Assembly (NCBI GenBank): GCA_035578905.1 | Contig: JAQJVL010000198.1 | Coordinates: 1,240,001 to 1,304,000, forward strand | Reading direction: 5' to 3' | Source: Stictocephala bisonia | Taxonomy: Eukaryota > Arthropoda > Insecta > Hemiptera > Membracidae | DNA: 64,000 bases | Shown here: in pieces, positions 36,944 through 49,140 of the stretch | Position numbering within the stretch: position 1 is the stretch's first letter | Layout of the letters: every line of letters starts with the position of its first letter | Program-made: the position numbers and the translations under genes | Notes under the pieces: model-generated | Told to the model about the DNA's origin: nothing | Database searches by the model: none | The model's input: the letters and a program-made list of their open reading frames with translations, nothing else

Positions 36944-38460
36944 CTGGTACACCATAACTGCCGCTAAGAGTAGTAAAGATCCTGACTCACTAACGAACAA
37001 GCAATGTAGTCCTCTCCTCTCTCTACCCCTCATAGTCCCTGCCATGCAAATTCGACAGAAGGCATAACTCCTACATTTATAGTTAACTCTAGCAATGCAT
37101 TTTATATATATTATTAATCTACTTTTTTAGCCAAAGATGATTGTACAAATTTAAACCCAAAATTTGAACAAATATCATTTACAGAATAATAATTGAAATA
37201 ATAAAAATACTTAAAATACTTAAATACTTAAATAAAACTATATTTTTCTTATATTTACTATATACTAGGTTGGTTAGTACTTTTTACCCACTATATTCTA
37301 AAATTGTTAATAAAATATATCACACAGTTTGTTCATGAGTTATGCACCAAAAAGACCGAATTAGTCACTTTGGGCAGCCATATCTCCATACAAACATTTT
37401 TTAGAATTGTTTCCTGTGACACATTTATTACTTAGACGGATACTAACAATTTTATTCAAAAACATTTCAAAAATAATTTTCGATCGAACACCCTTTAAAG
37501 TGTTGAGTCAGGATATCTTACAGGTTTCTTCGAACCAACAACCGTACATTGGTGTACGTGAATTAGCGTACATATTCGCGGTGTGGTAGCGCTAGTGTAG
37601 ACTATAGAACAGCCAACGGGGAATATTAAGTAATGAGCAATTAATGTCCGGTCAATTGTGGCCATTACAATAATAGGCCTGTAATTTTCGTCAACAGCCA
37701 TAACATTTTAATTATTCAGTCGGCACAAATAAAAGAAGCCAAATGTAACTGATTAGTCATAGTTTGATCCTCTGCCAAAACATGTCTACGGCTATAGCTT
37801 TAGAGGGATATGAAACTATATTTTGGTGATTAAATAAGTGGAACTAAACGGTTGACATACATTATTGCAAAGCTTTAAACATAATTCAGAAATTATTGTT
37901 ACGATTAAATTAATTATAGAGAAAGGAATAAAACTCCACACACAATCAGAACAGTTGAAAATATAATAGTAAAACGTACGGACATAATGACCAAATAAAT
38001 ATGACGATAATACACAGAGATAAATTAGAGCAAAAGGTACGAAGTGATAGTGAAAGTTAGACTGAACGTAAATATCTAGTAAGGTGCTAAAAGTCACAAT
38101 AACTTTGTTTATAATCAATAACCATAGCCTAAATTATTTTCTCAGTTATTAACTACACCCTACCCAACTCGTTCTACGTACACACAGACCCCCCCCCCCC
38201 CCCGAATAATCTTACGTACAACATTCTCTGTGAATCGTATTTTAAACGCTTTTCTGTAATATAATTGTTTTTTTATAGTTAATATCTAATTAGTTAACCA
38301 AGAAGTGTGTTTTGCATTTTCCAAATAACTAAGTTTATTCTATAAAAAATCCATTTCATGAAATTTTATTTACGAAACAGTTTATAGTGAACTGTTCGAA
38401 ACTTGGGCGTTTAATGGCTATGAAGAGTTTTAGGGAATTGTGATACTATCTGAATTTTTG
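36944..38460. other. AT-rich stretch with a poly-C run
   Basis: Only short chance frames and the C run at 38191 were noted. Confidence 0.5.
38191..38204. repeat. Poly-C run
   Basis: About 14 consecutive C in otherwise AT-rich sequence. Similar runs occur at 22494-22506 (G) and 57091-57104 (C). Confidence 0.9.
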
Positions 38461-39319
38461 TAATATCAATGAGAATAATAAACTTCACAGCATTTCAGAT
38501 TATGCGATCTATTATACGTTCGTCATCAAGTGGAGGGAGAATAGAACTAATATTTTTCAGCACTTCCAACAACTCAATCTTAATATCAATCCAGAAAAAT
38601 CAGCATGTATGCAGGTTTGTCTGTGGACGTCGGACTCGGAAGGAGGTCCGACGGTCATAATAAATGAAACTGAAATTAAAGACAACAATTCAACTAAATT
38701 CCTTGGAATGCACCTAGACCGAGGGCTGACTTGGAATGTCCACGTCGAAAATTTTTGTAAGAAGTTATCATCAGGCATTTATGCTTTGAGAAATTTAGCT
38801 AAATTCTGCCCAACTCAGTTACTGATGACGGCTTATTACGGTTTGATCTACCCTCATATTACCTATGGATTAGTGCTATGGAGAAGATATTCAAACACTA
38901 ACTTTGACAGAATATTTAGAATTCAAAAAATGGCAGTTAAAATCATCCTAAAATTGAATTTCAGAGAGTCGTGCAGGCTAAAATTCAAAGAGTTAAATCT
39001 GTTGACATTACATTGCCTCTACATTCTTGAGACTGCTACATATGGTAGGTACAAGACTACTATCACAAGAGGCAGAGATATATATACATACGACACAAGA
39101 GGCAGGGACAACTACCGAACTGGTCGACATAGAACGGTAGTCTATGAACGCCTGCCCTCACAGATGGGCGTTCGTATAGTCAACAGGTTACCAGAATTTA
39201 TCAAAAGTGCTACAACGCCCAAGGCGTTCAAGAGTCGTCTCAAGAAGTTTCTTTCAAAACAAGCATTTTATAGTATAGACGAATTCTTTGCACATAACAA
39301 GGAGGGGGAAAATCAATAA
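38461..39319 (+). mobile_element. Non-LTR retrotransposon ORF2, 3' part (family R1), 5'-truncated
   Basis: A long open stretch without a stop carries the C-terminal third of a non-LTR ORF2. It starts after the YADD box (QQLNLNINPEKSACMQ), continues with STKFLGMHLDRGLTWNVHVE, YGLIYPHITYGLVLW, FRIQKMAVKIIL, LLTLHCLYILET, then the family-specific YDTRGRDNYRTGRHRTVVYE, RLPEFIKSA and LKKFLSKQAFYSIDEFF, and ends at a TAA at 39317. The polymerase active site and the endonuclease are absent, as expected from 5' truncation during insertion. The blocks are those of jockey/I-type elements. Related ends lie at 48600 and 58545. Confidence 0.9.
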
Positions 39320-39489
39320 CATTATAACACAAGTGAAGTTGAAGAGGTTCAATTGGCGATGAGTGGGAATTTGGGTGTCTGTCAATATATGTATGTTTGA
39401 AAGGGTAAATTGTTAGAAAGAATGGCAAATTATAAAAAAAGTTGACTTTTGCAATACAATGTTTATAATTGTCCTAATGCAATACAAGT

Positions 39490-39512
39490 TTTATTATTAT
39501 TATTATTATTTT
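39490..39512 (+). repeat. (TTA)n 3' tail of the non-LTR element
   Basis: Seven TTA units end the element about 170 bp after its stop codon. Another copy of the family at 58545-59150 also ends in TTA repeats, so a short TTA microsatellite appears to be the family's 3' terminus. Confidence 0.75.
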
Positions 39513-39869
39513 AATCAAACAATCATTACTTGATGTCTGAGTGGTATTATTAAACTGAGTCTTGGCACATGAAGTGTTAAGTATTGGTTAGTCGTAAAAA
39601 CTCCCCCTCACCTCGTCCCCCAAAAATTCTTCAAAAAATTTAACTAATATAGAATATAGCAATGCCTACAAATATGCAACACAGAACGGGCATAAAATGT
39701 CATGGATTGTGGGTGTGGTTTAGTAGTCTTTGTCACGATCCTAGTTTTTTAAACCCCTATAAACTGCTATAATCACTAAAAAAATATTATTTTTGAACTC
39801 ACACTTTATATTATTTTACTGTCTACGCCAATGGCATTTTTAATATTATATTCAAAAATGTTGTTGAGG

Positions 39870-39975
39870 GACAACGGTCCAAACTCCTATGACAAATTTA
39901 AGTGGATCTCCCGGGATTTGAACCCGTGACAGACTGTTTTGGAACTAGTAGTGCTAACCACTAGGCTAGCAAGAG
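39870..39975 (-). mobile_element. tRNA-derived SINE (family S3)
   Basis: On the minus strand: 'cttgctagcctagtggttag' with the A box TAGCCTAGTGG (39958-39968), then the B box 'gggttcaaatccc' (39913-39925) and a short 'gggagatccac' tail. The two boxes are 33 bp apart, as in a tRNA. The same head and tail occur at 42357-42440, next to the 40-bp array. Confidence 0.85.
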
Positions 39976-41940
39976 GTTTTGAATAGCGTGTTTGGAACCT
40001 ACAAATTTGAATATAAATGGTACAGTAAACTACTTTCATAAACAAAACTAGGGGGACTGTCCTTACTTTGAAAGCTAATATTAAGCAGTAATGTAATTCA
40101 CTAGGTCACTCCTTACGTAACTAGTACTCTAAGTACATATGTTGAAACCGGCCTTGTGACTACCAGAACTAGTATGTTAATTTGACGTCTATTGATAAGA
40201 ATGCAGCCGGTCAAAATGTCACAGAGTAAGGAAAAAACAGCAAACCATAGAGAACCTCTACTATGTAATTTATCACACAAAGTAGTATTACTCGTTTTCT
40301 AATATTTTATGTCCCTGCTTTACATGAGTTATGTATATATTTTATCGTTTTTGCATTTTAAAACTGTAAAAACGCAATTAAGGAAATAAAATACACAATT
40401 ATGGATTATGAATGGTCTAAGTCAGTTATTTCCATATTTTCTTTAACTCATTAACTGGAGGCCACCTGTTTATACCTATAATCTCTATTACTACTTTACG
40501 ACGTTTCACATTTTTACGTGTTCTCATTTACCAGTTTTTACGCTCTGTCCTGATTGTCTCTCCTTTGTTGGTATGGGTCAATTTTATCCTTCTTTTATTA
40601 CTGTTTCTGTTTGTGTTCGAGTGAGCTATAAACATCGATATATTGTTTAACATCAAATATAAATGTGCTTTTTATTGTTGTATTGATGTTTTTACAGTAA
40701 GAGTGCAAAGTTGATTTTTACTTGTTTCTCATAAAGATGAACTAATTAAAAAAGAAAATTTAAACAATATTTCACAGTGTTGCCAATATAGAAAAACGGG
40801 ATTTTCTCTGAACTGTTGTTTAATTGTTAACGTACAGTATGCATGTAACCTAACTTAATACAAGGTTTTGTTTAAATGATCAGCATGCATGAACCCACCT
40901 GTAAATAATTAAAACTAGAGGACACCCCTGCAAGCTTCGCGTGCCAACATCATCACTCGCTGCGCTCGTTACACCTCTGTGAATTTTCATAACAAATAAT
41001 ATTTAGGTTAACTTTATAATATAAAATGACAATATTACTATTTTTTTGCAATATATCACTCATATTACTTGCGTTGCTACCTACTTTTAAAAACACTAAA
41101 TGTTATTCTTGAGCCTATTTCAAACGTGTTCATTACAGCTTTCCCTGGTTTATCGTCATAAAATACATAACCTCTTCACTATTACAAACACCATTGTTTA
41201 CATTCCAACAGATGTTATATCTTTTTAGAAATCATTATTTACATTTGAACAGCTGTTCTGTTCGGTTCGGTTCAAATGTAAATAATCGGTTCATTTAAAT
41301 CTCTCCCCATGTTATTATTAAGGCCAAAAAATTTACTTTTAAGGCTTTCTGAACCCTTCAGCGTAAAAGTATTGAAGAATTAAGACCTTATTGCACAACT
41401 ACGAACAGAGGCAACTTTATGACATCTCAACCGTTTAAATTGGTCAAGAAATAACGGAAGAAATGCGTTGACAAAAAATCTGCTTCACGTTTTATATATA
41501 AGGATGTTAGGGTTCCTGGAGGATGTGCTGGACAGAGAGTAACTTTTAGTTAAACTTATTGTTATATAATCCATGCATCCAACCTAGTTTCCCACCAGCA
41601 CGAGTCTATTCTCCATTATACCAATGTTACGTTTTTTTTAAATCAATAAATACCACAGCTCCACTGGTAGTTCTTTAAGCGTTTGTACGTCAGCCGAATA
41701 TAATGATTTAAATGTTCACAAATTATTGATTAAATGCTTAATATTGATTACTTATTTGTGTTTCCAAGTAGTTGGTGTTTCGTTTCAACTAAGTTTAGTA
41801 ATTAGAACAATTTTAAATATGTGTATCACAAACATCGAATGAAAAATCAAAATTCACTTAACAATGTACAATACTTACAAAATGACAATTTTACCTGAGA
41901 AAAATACGCAAAAATCGGCTTACTCGTTTAAAATTGGTTT
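39976..41940. other. AT-rich stretch between SINE S3 and the A-box array
   Basis: Holds the hairpin at 41234. A short GC-richer word set at 40920-40980 ('tgcaagcttcgcgtgccaac') looks like a repeat fragment. Nothing coding was recognised. Confidence 0.5.
41234..41286. repeat. Perfect hairpin with 17-bp arms
   Basis: 'attatttacatttgaac' (41234-41250) and its exact reverse complement (41270-41286) flank a 19-base loop rich in GGTTC. It could be the remnant ends of a tiny palindromic element or a foldable RNA; no host gene is near. Confidence 0.8.
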
Positions 41941-42380
41941 TATGTAGAATAGGTATCTTGCTAGCCCAGTGGTTACCACTTATGTAGAATAGGTATCTTG
42001 CTAGCCCAGTAGTTACCACTTATGTAGAATAGGTATCTTGCTAGCCCAGTGGTTACCACTTATGTAGAATAGGTATCTTGCTAGCCCAGTGGTTACCACT
42101 TATGTAGAATAGGTATCTTGCTAGCCCAGTGGTTACCACTTATGTAGAATAGGTATCTTGCTAGCCCAGTGGTTACCACTTATGTAGAATAGGTATCTTG
42201 CTAGCCCAGTGGTTACCACTTATGTAGAATAGGTATCTTGCTAGCCCAGTGGTTACCACTTATGTACAATAGGTATCTTGCTAGCCCAGTGGTTACCACT
42301 TATGTACAATAGGTATCTTGCTAGCCCAGTGGTTACCACTTATGTAGAATAGGTATCTTGCTAGCCCAGTGGTTACCACT
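41941..42380 (+). repeat. 40-bp tandem array made from the SINE S3 promoter head, 11 units
   Basis: Eleven units of exactly 40 bp. Each contains 'cttgctagcccagtggttac', i.e. the A box and the first 24 bases of the S3 SINE, preceded by 16 bp ('tatgtagaataggtat'). Only three kinds of single-base change occur (units 2, 9 and 10). The last unit runs straight into the rest of the SINE. Confidence 0.97.
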
Positions 42381-42440
42381 TATGCTTCCAATGTACATTG
42401 TTACGAGTTCAAATCCCAAGAGATCCACAGAATAATGCTT
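42381..42440 (+). mobile_element. SINE S3 body with B box, continuing from the last array unit
   Basis: After the eleventh unit come 'cgagttcaaatcccaagaga' (B box at 42405-42417) and 'tccacagaataatg'. The A box of unit 11 (42362-42372) and this B box are 32 bp apart, so a complete split Pol III promoter exists at the right edge of the array. Confidence 0.85.
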
Positions 42441-42483
42441 AAGGATTTTGGACCTTATTTTTTATAACGTTTATACTTATCAA

Positions 42484-42909
42484 GTATCTGCAGAGACCGT
42501 CGGCCATTTTGGTTTTAATACCAAAAGAACAATGTTATTTTTGAACCGGACATACGATCACGCGTATCCAAATTAAACAGTTATTTTTAAACGGATTATT
42601 TCAAACAAATTGCATTAGATCAAGAATGAAATTGTGCGTTGGAATTGCTTTGCGCATTTCTAATTTAATAATGTAGAAAAATATATAAAAAATACTTATT
42701 TTGAAGTTTTCATTTCCACCTATTTTTCAAAACTTGGCGTATGCATTCAAAATATTAAAATCAAACCTAATGCGCAATATGATAACGTTTACAATGACAC
42801 ATCATTGACAACGTTGCTTTTGGTCAATAAACAACGAAAACATATGAATCGCATATAACATTGTTCTTATGGGATTAAAACCAACATAGCCAACAGCCTC
42901 TGAGGACTC
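42484..42909. mobile_element. MITE family M1, copy 2
   Basis: The left end 'gtatctgcagagaccgtcgg' and right end 'aaccaacatagccaacagcc' plus 'tctgaggactc' are diverged inverted repeats of the family. The interior ('gttggaattgctttgcgca') matches the 8728 copy in the opposite orientation. Confidence 0.85.
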
Positions 42910-43360
42910 ATGAGTTAGAAGTACCATGACTTGTTAAAAAAAGATCTCAGATGATGACACACTTCGGTTTACTTTAGAAATGAATGGAAACAGATTAGAG
43001 GGTATTTAAAGTACAGTGTTTTCGCTGATTAATGAACGGTACAAACCAAACGTTTTAAACTTGTAGGGGAGATTGTTTGCTGTAATGCGTTTCTTGTTTG
43101 AGTAATAAAAATAGAAAATAACGTCTTTGAAACTGAGATGAAAGGAGGCTGTGTTTACGTGTTTGGTTTTAAACACATCGAGTCTGTGAAGTCGTTATCA
43201 GCTTTCAGGGTTGGGGGGTGGTGGGGGCAGGGAAATATTAACATAATTTATATTGTTAAAAACTATTTTTATATTGTAGTTTTCTGTTTAAAGGGGACAG
43301 TTTTCATAAAAGCAAATTTTGCAAAGACAATGTAAAAATATCATTTGTTTAAGTATAGAT

Positions 43361-43462
43361 GAAGGTGTGTCATTGTTACTAACTAGGATCGACTGATACT
43401 TAGAAAGAGTACGAACAGCCAGGACAACTAAGGGATCTACAGCTTGACGTGTAATCCGATCC
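43361..43462 (-). mobile_element. SINE-like repeat S1, truncated copy 5
   Basis: Only about 100 bp remain: 'cattgttactaacta', 'cagccaggacaactaaggga' and 'ctacagcttgacgtgtaatc' correspond to the middle of the element. Confidence 0.7.
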
Positions 43463-44412
43463 AATTCTTGTATTATTCTAATATAATAATGGCAATCTTA
43501 TGTTTATGCTATAATGGTGTTATAGTCTTCATAAAAACATCGATGTATACTTCCAACGTACTCCGATCTATCAAACGAGACGAGACTATCTTTCTGAACA
43601 ATTATGGATGCTACTTCTTTTTTTCCACTTGTAGCTCCATCGGTGGCTCAAGTACATGGCTCTAATGGTTTAATGGTATGGGGATGGTGTCTGTCTGTCT
43701 GTCTACACCGCCCACTTCACGGACTGTGAGAACAACTCCCTTGGACCGATCTCGCCTCCGCGGCAACGTGTTCACGCACTTCTCTCTCAATGATCACATA
43801 ATAGAATACAACTTAGGGATTAGACACGTGAAAATTACTAAAGACTGAAAAAAACTTGTAGGTAATTGTACCCATTTACTTAAAACTAAAATACAATGTA
43901 CAACAGATTAACACAACGACAAAGTATGCATTTTAAGAATCACAAAATAAAATTACCTAGAAAATAGCTCTCTGAATCTGTGAAGGAAGCTGCTGAATCC
44001 TCGCTGATACAGAGCATTTGATGCGGTTTTTTTGACTTGATAGCTGTATTTACCCTGTTTAATTGCACCATTGTAATCAAGATTATTAATGTCTGTATTT
44101 ACATATAAACGGTCACGCTAATGTCCGTATACCGTAAGTCATTTGTATTTTTTCATTGAATACCTCCCCTTATTGAAAATAATTAAAACATTAAAATTTT
44201 GTTGTAATAATCTTAAATAAATTCAAGAATAGAGACTCAGAATGATTTTAAAGATGACGAAATAACAGATAACACAGATTGTATGTTTAGTACCAAACTG
44301 TAAAGACGAGAGAGGGAGAAATACACTTTCGCCAACCGTAACTTGTTTTGTTATGATTCTAAAATTAGCGAAATTAGCGATCTTACCAAAGAGCCTAGAT
44401 GACGAAGGTGTA

Positions 44413-45576
44413 TACGGTATGATTTACACAACAGAATACATTAAGCATGAACGACTCCAGGTATCAGATCCACGAGAAAGTGAACAGTGATTGATGTTAC
44501 CAATTAGTGGGACATTCTGACGAACTCTGATCAGTTGGCTAGGAGTCAGATTAGCAAGGTGGTAGGTGAGGGATATGTATAAGGTATCGACATTACACAA
44601 CAGTATACATTAGGCATGAACGACTCCAGGTATCAGATCCACGAGAAAGTGAACAGTGATTGATGTTACCCATTAGTGGGACATTCTGACGAACTCTGAT
44701 CAGTTGGCTAGGAGTCAGTTTAGCAAGGTGGTAGGTGAGGGATATGTATAAGGTATCGACATTACACAACAGTATATATTAGGCATGAACGACTCCAGGT
44801 ATCAGATCCACGAGAAAGTGAACAGTGATTGATGTTACCCGTTAGTGGGACATTCTGATGAACTATGATCAATTAGTTAGGAGTCAGTTCAGCAAGGTGC
44901 TGGGTGAGGGAGTTGTATAAGGTATCGAAATTACACAACAGTATAAATTAGGCATGAACGACTCCAGGTATCAGATCCACGAAAAAGTGAACAGTGATTG
45001 ATGTTACCCATTAGTGGGACATTCTGACGAACTCTGATCAGTTGGCTAGGAGTCAGTTCAGCAAGTTGGTAGGTGAGGGAGAAGTATAAGGTATCGACAT
45101 TACACAACAGTATATATTAGGCATGAACGACTCCAGGTATCAGATCCACGAGAAAGTGAACAGTGATTGATGTTACCCATTAGTGGGACATTCTGACGAA
45201 CTCTGATCAGTTGGCTAGGAGTCAGTTCAGCAAGGTGGTAGGTGAGGGAGAAGTATAAGGTATCGACATTACACAACAGTATAAATTAGGCATGAACGAC
45301 TCCAGGTATCAGATCCACGAAAAAGTGAACAGTGATTGATGTTACCCATTTGGGACATTCTGACGAACTCTGATCAGTTGGCTAGGAGTCAGTTCAGCAA
45401 GGTGCTAGGTGAGGGAGTTGTATAAGGTATCGACATTACACAACAGTATACATTGGACATTAACGACTCCAGGTATCAGATCCACGAGAAAGTGAACAGT
45501 GATTGATATTACCCATTACTGGGACATTCCGATGAACTCTGATCAGTTGGCTAGGAGTCAGTTTAACTACTACAGA
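44413..45576. repeat. 169-bp satellite, 7 units
   Basis: 'aggtatcg' starts at 44582, 44751, 44920, 45089, 45258 and 45425, so the period is exactly 169 bp apart from a 2-bp deletion in one unit; one diverged unit precedes. Recurring words include 'catgaacgactccaggtatc', 'agatccacgagaaagtgaac', 'agtgattgatgttacccatt' and 'gatcagttggctaggagtca'. A monomer close to nucleosome length is typical of centromeric or heterochromatic satellites, but seven copies is a short array. Confidence 0.96.
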
Positions 45577-46389
45577 AGGCAGTAGGTAAAAGTTGATGTC
45601 CTTATTTTAACTAATGATCGTGAATTTTGTTGGCCTATATAGTCTAAATATTTTTATTGAACATTTGTTTTATGTGTTCCACAAATTGTACTGAGAATCG
45701 AATGTTTGAAATCCTGCCTTACACATAAAAAATTTACGAATTCATTTACTGTACCGAGTGAGGTCACTATTTTCGTTTGAGGTCATGCTAGTATAGGGGA
45801 TATACAAGTTTTTGTTATTTCTAAAAATGATTCATTTTATCTTCCTGATTCAGTAATGAAGGGAGACTCTTGACAGTCTACCATCAAAACAAAGGTGTTC
45901 ATTGTGGCTTATCACAAACAAATATTTAATAAGGTGGCTATAGTAATAGTCAGCTTGTTTTAAACATAACAAAGAAAACTATACAACAATAACAATCTTC
46001 CAAACACAACATAAACAACGAAAGTGGTTTGAATACAGCTTTGCTGTTGCATGGAGAGACAAATTTAAAGTCACAATGTCGATTGAAGCTGATTAAAGCA
46101 ATGCCAGCGTTTTACGGATGACCGATCTGCTAAATCTGAAGAGAGGGTCACCGGCTCCGCTAAATTTACCGCGTCTCCCAACCTGACTCCAGCCAACCGT
46201 CCGGTATGAGAGCCAAGCTTCCATTTATTGCGAATTTGGCTCAGTTACTGCGCATTCACTACGCTATTTGGTTTCAACCAACATTAAAAACTCTCGTGTG
46301 TTGACACAAATGTGAGTCTCTGACATGACACGTCTATGAAGTGTTGGTAGTATAGTGGGTGGGCCGACAATGGTAGCCCGTAGAATATA

Positions 46390-47952
46390 CGAAGAAAGCG
46401 TACAGCGAAGAAAGCGTACAACTGGAATTTAGCGAAATAAGTGTACAGCCTGTCACATTGTTGTTTGAAGAGGGTGAGATAAGTGCTGACCCTTGAGGCA
46501 GCGGAATGTGACAGGCGAAAAAAGCGTACACCACCAAGAACCTCGGCCTAAGTTTAAAGTAGAAACATGTCTAAGCATTACAAAAAACTTACTAACTATA
46601 CAACTATTACTTACATAAGCTATAACATTTAAATAATATAGCCTACGAATATAGTTAAATAAATATTTTAATATTTAAAAAAATAAGTTTTAAAACTATA
46701 ATTTCTCTGCTTCATTAATAATCTTTGTTGAACATGTATACATGTCATATAACAGCGGCTAATACATAACTTGACATATTTGACTTAGGTCAAAAATCAA
46801 GTCTGGAAATGTACAAAGCGGCCTGTCAGCCTTATCAGTTTTCTTGCTATTTACAATTTTGAATGTATGTATACAAAGCGGCTTCTTTAAACATAAAACA
46901 CAAAAACGTACTATAGTCGTAAAAAAGTACATTAGTCAGTCGTAAAAAAGTACATTAGTCATACTATACATAAACATACGACTAATGTACAGTTTCTGTT
47001 TGTTAACACACTTACTATACTAATATCCATGTTTGTGAAGGTACGACATATATACCTATATGAATAGCTTTCAAACAAGACACTATGTCACCCGTGTCTT
47101 GCTATTGTTTTGTTATCCTTGCGATTCGTTCGTCTATCTCTATATACTTCCTTATTCTCTTTTTACCTTCCATCCCTAGTCTCACTCTCATAAACATGTT
47201 TTCGGCAACTTCTGCTTCATTTTACAAAAATTGTAAAACCTTTCATTCTTGGATTAGGATTGAGCAGATTACTATTTATTCTCTTGTACCACCCCTCGAC
47301 GGCGTTGGTTGTCATATGTCTTCTTTTATAGCAAGACCACATTTCTATTGGAACTGCAGAGTTATCCAACCATTGCTCGACAAATTAATCGAAAAACTTC
47401 GTGAGGTTTTCATTTGCTGGATCTGAAGATTGAATGTTGTGATCTCCGACATCTTGTGGTTTGATAAAGGCCATTGAAGCAAGCACACAACCTTATGTGA
47501 ACACGGTGTTCCACAAAATCTGGATATCACCTACTTAAAAAAAAATCGTCACCTGTTTGGATTTCAAGTTACACAGACTTTAAATTCCCTTAGAATATAT
47601 TTAAATTATAAATATTAAATATGCCCTTCATCTATCTAATTGAAATGCAGGGTATTTTTAATTAATTAATTTTAATAAATAAAAAAATACATCACAGGTT
47701 AGAACAAAATTAAAAACAAAAACAAAAAAACAAAGCCGCTTTGTACATTTACATTTCCATACTTGATTTGTGACCAAAGTCAGATCTTTATATTGATGTG
47801 TTACATATACATATTCAACAAATACTAAACATGAAAGACAAAAAGTGCTTTCAAACTTGACATTTTTAAGTATTGTTGTTCGTCAGTTACACTACTTAAT
47901 ATACCTCACATTAATTGGTGTGTACGCTTTTTTCGCTGTACGCATTCTTCGC
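46390..47952 (-). mobile_element. Decayed Mutator-like element (MULE) with long inverted repeats
   Basis: Left 'cgaagaaagcgtacagcg' and 'gcgaaaaaagcgtacacc' (46390-46536) face right 'tgtgtacgcttttttcgctg' and 'tacgcattcttcgcg' (47920-47953). Inverted similarity reappears inside: 'aatcaagtctggaaatgtac' with 'aaagcggc' (46796-46824) against its reverse at 47735-47770. Long inverted repeats and the transposase remnant on the minus strand define a Mutator-like element. The exact left border is uncertain because the terminal word is repeated there. No target duplication was found. Confidence 0.78.
47102..47520 (-). pseudogene. MULE transposase, C-terminal part (broken)
   Basis: The minus strand reads, mostly in one frame with two stops, LASMAFIKPQDV, ENLTKFFD, stop, FVEQW, then MWSCYKRRHMTTNAVEGWYK, RINSNLLNPNPRMKGFTIFV. 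After a one-base shift it continues EAEVAENMFMR and IRKYIEIDERIARITKQ before TAG. In MULE transposases the blocks 'LAF.P..DV..F', 'R.TNNAVEGWH..LN....HP..W.FI' and 'Y...D.RI' come in this order, so the identification is firm although I cannot run a search. The catalytic DDE part would lie upstream and is not present. Confidence 0.8.
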
Positions 47953-48009
47953 GGCACCAGCCTCTTCATAAAGACTCACCCAAAGACGAGCGGATGTAAC
48001 CTTACCGCC

Positions 48010-48105
48010 CACACATTCACTTAGTGTAGTATCGACCCATCCACCCATACAAGTACGGTGGTATTGACCCGTTCGCCCACCCATACACGTAGAGTGGTAT
48101 GGAAA
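48010..48105. repeat. Reverse-oriented copy of the 36-bp minisatellite, about 2.5 units
   Basis: 'cccatccacccatacaagta', 'cggtggtattgacccg' and 'cacccatacacgtagagtgg' are reverse complements of the unit that forms the array at 58272-58507. Confidence 0.7.
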
Positions 48106-48589
48106 TGCATATGCTAATTTTCAAATTTATAAAATAGTGAGTATTATCTGTTTTCGTTAAGCGATCAAACATAGAAAGTTTTTCTTTAAAGATTGGTGAT
48201 TTTAAATGTTTATAATTGTTAAGATTTTTAAAACGGTATCATAAGCTTCTGTTTTGTAAGCGGAGATATAGTAGTTGAGGATTTCACACGCCATGTATCA
48301 TCATCATTCACTAGTTTTACTTTCATGCATAGCTTTCATGTAAGATACAATGGTTGTACTGTGCAAGGGAGAATTCGAGTAGCCGGCGCCAGCAGACTTC
48401 CTGGAGACGCGTTTCATCACTTTGTCAAAACACTTTGCCGGCAGAGGAAAAAAAACTTGAAGGGCAAACTGTAAACAGTGTCCTGTTGTATCTTCAAGGC
48501 AACCTCCGATTCCAGCGTAAACATTTGGTGCTCGCTTTCAATCCAAATAAATTCGTTTCTTACTGGGGGTGCCTAATAATAAACAAAGA

Positions 48590-49140
48590 ATTGGGTACAA
48601 CATTTGTTCGTGTCGGAATTCTTTTAGGGAGTTAAAATTACTGACTTTACCTTGCCTTTACATGTATGAGGTGATACTATACTGCAGATCACGTTCTTCC
48701 TTCTTGATTCGTGGCAGAAACGTTCACCAATACTACACTAGAGGCAGGGACAAACTCCGAACACAGCAACACAGATTGGCACTATCAGACCACATGCCAC
48801 ATCAGGTTGGTGTCAGACTAATCAACAGGCTCCCTGAAGAATTTTCAATTAACAACCAAAGTCAATTCAAAACTCGACTTAGACACCTCTTGATGTCTAA
48901 AGCTTTCTATTCTGTGGATTAGTTCTTCATGAGTCGCTGGGATGATTAAACAGCAGGACAGGAAGGCAGTATGATTGTGGCTGTATGAATGTTAGTAATA
49001 TGTATGTGAATGTGGGGTGAATGACCATTTGTTGTTTAGTTTTAGAATTGTAACACATTTTAAATATTTTTGTATATAATATTGACGATTGCATGTCACC
49101 TTAAAAATTTTTACTACGCAATAAAAATAAAATAAAATAA
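48590..49140 (+). mobile_element. Non-LTR element 3' end, family R1, copy 2
   Basis: The reading includes ELKLLTLPCLYMYEVILYCR, YYTRGRDKLRTQQHRLA, PHQVGVRLINRLP and RLRHLLMSKAFYSVD before a stop at about 48920. This aligns to the last 110 residues of the 38461 copy. About 200 bp of 3' sequence follow and end in A-rich 'gcaataaaaataaaataaaa'. It is strongly 5'-truncated. Confidence 0.88.

Noticed and set aside
39905..39970. Functional tRNA gene on the minus strand
   Set aside because: Only the promoter boxes are tRNA-like, and the same segment recurs as a dispersed repeat at 42357.
41941..42380. CRISPR-like array
   Set aside because: The units are contiguous without unique spacers, the context is eukaryotic, and the unit is a SINE head.
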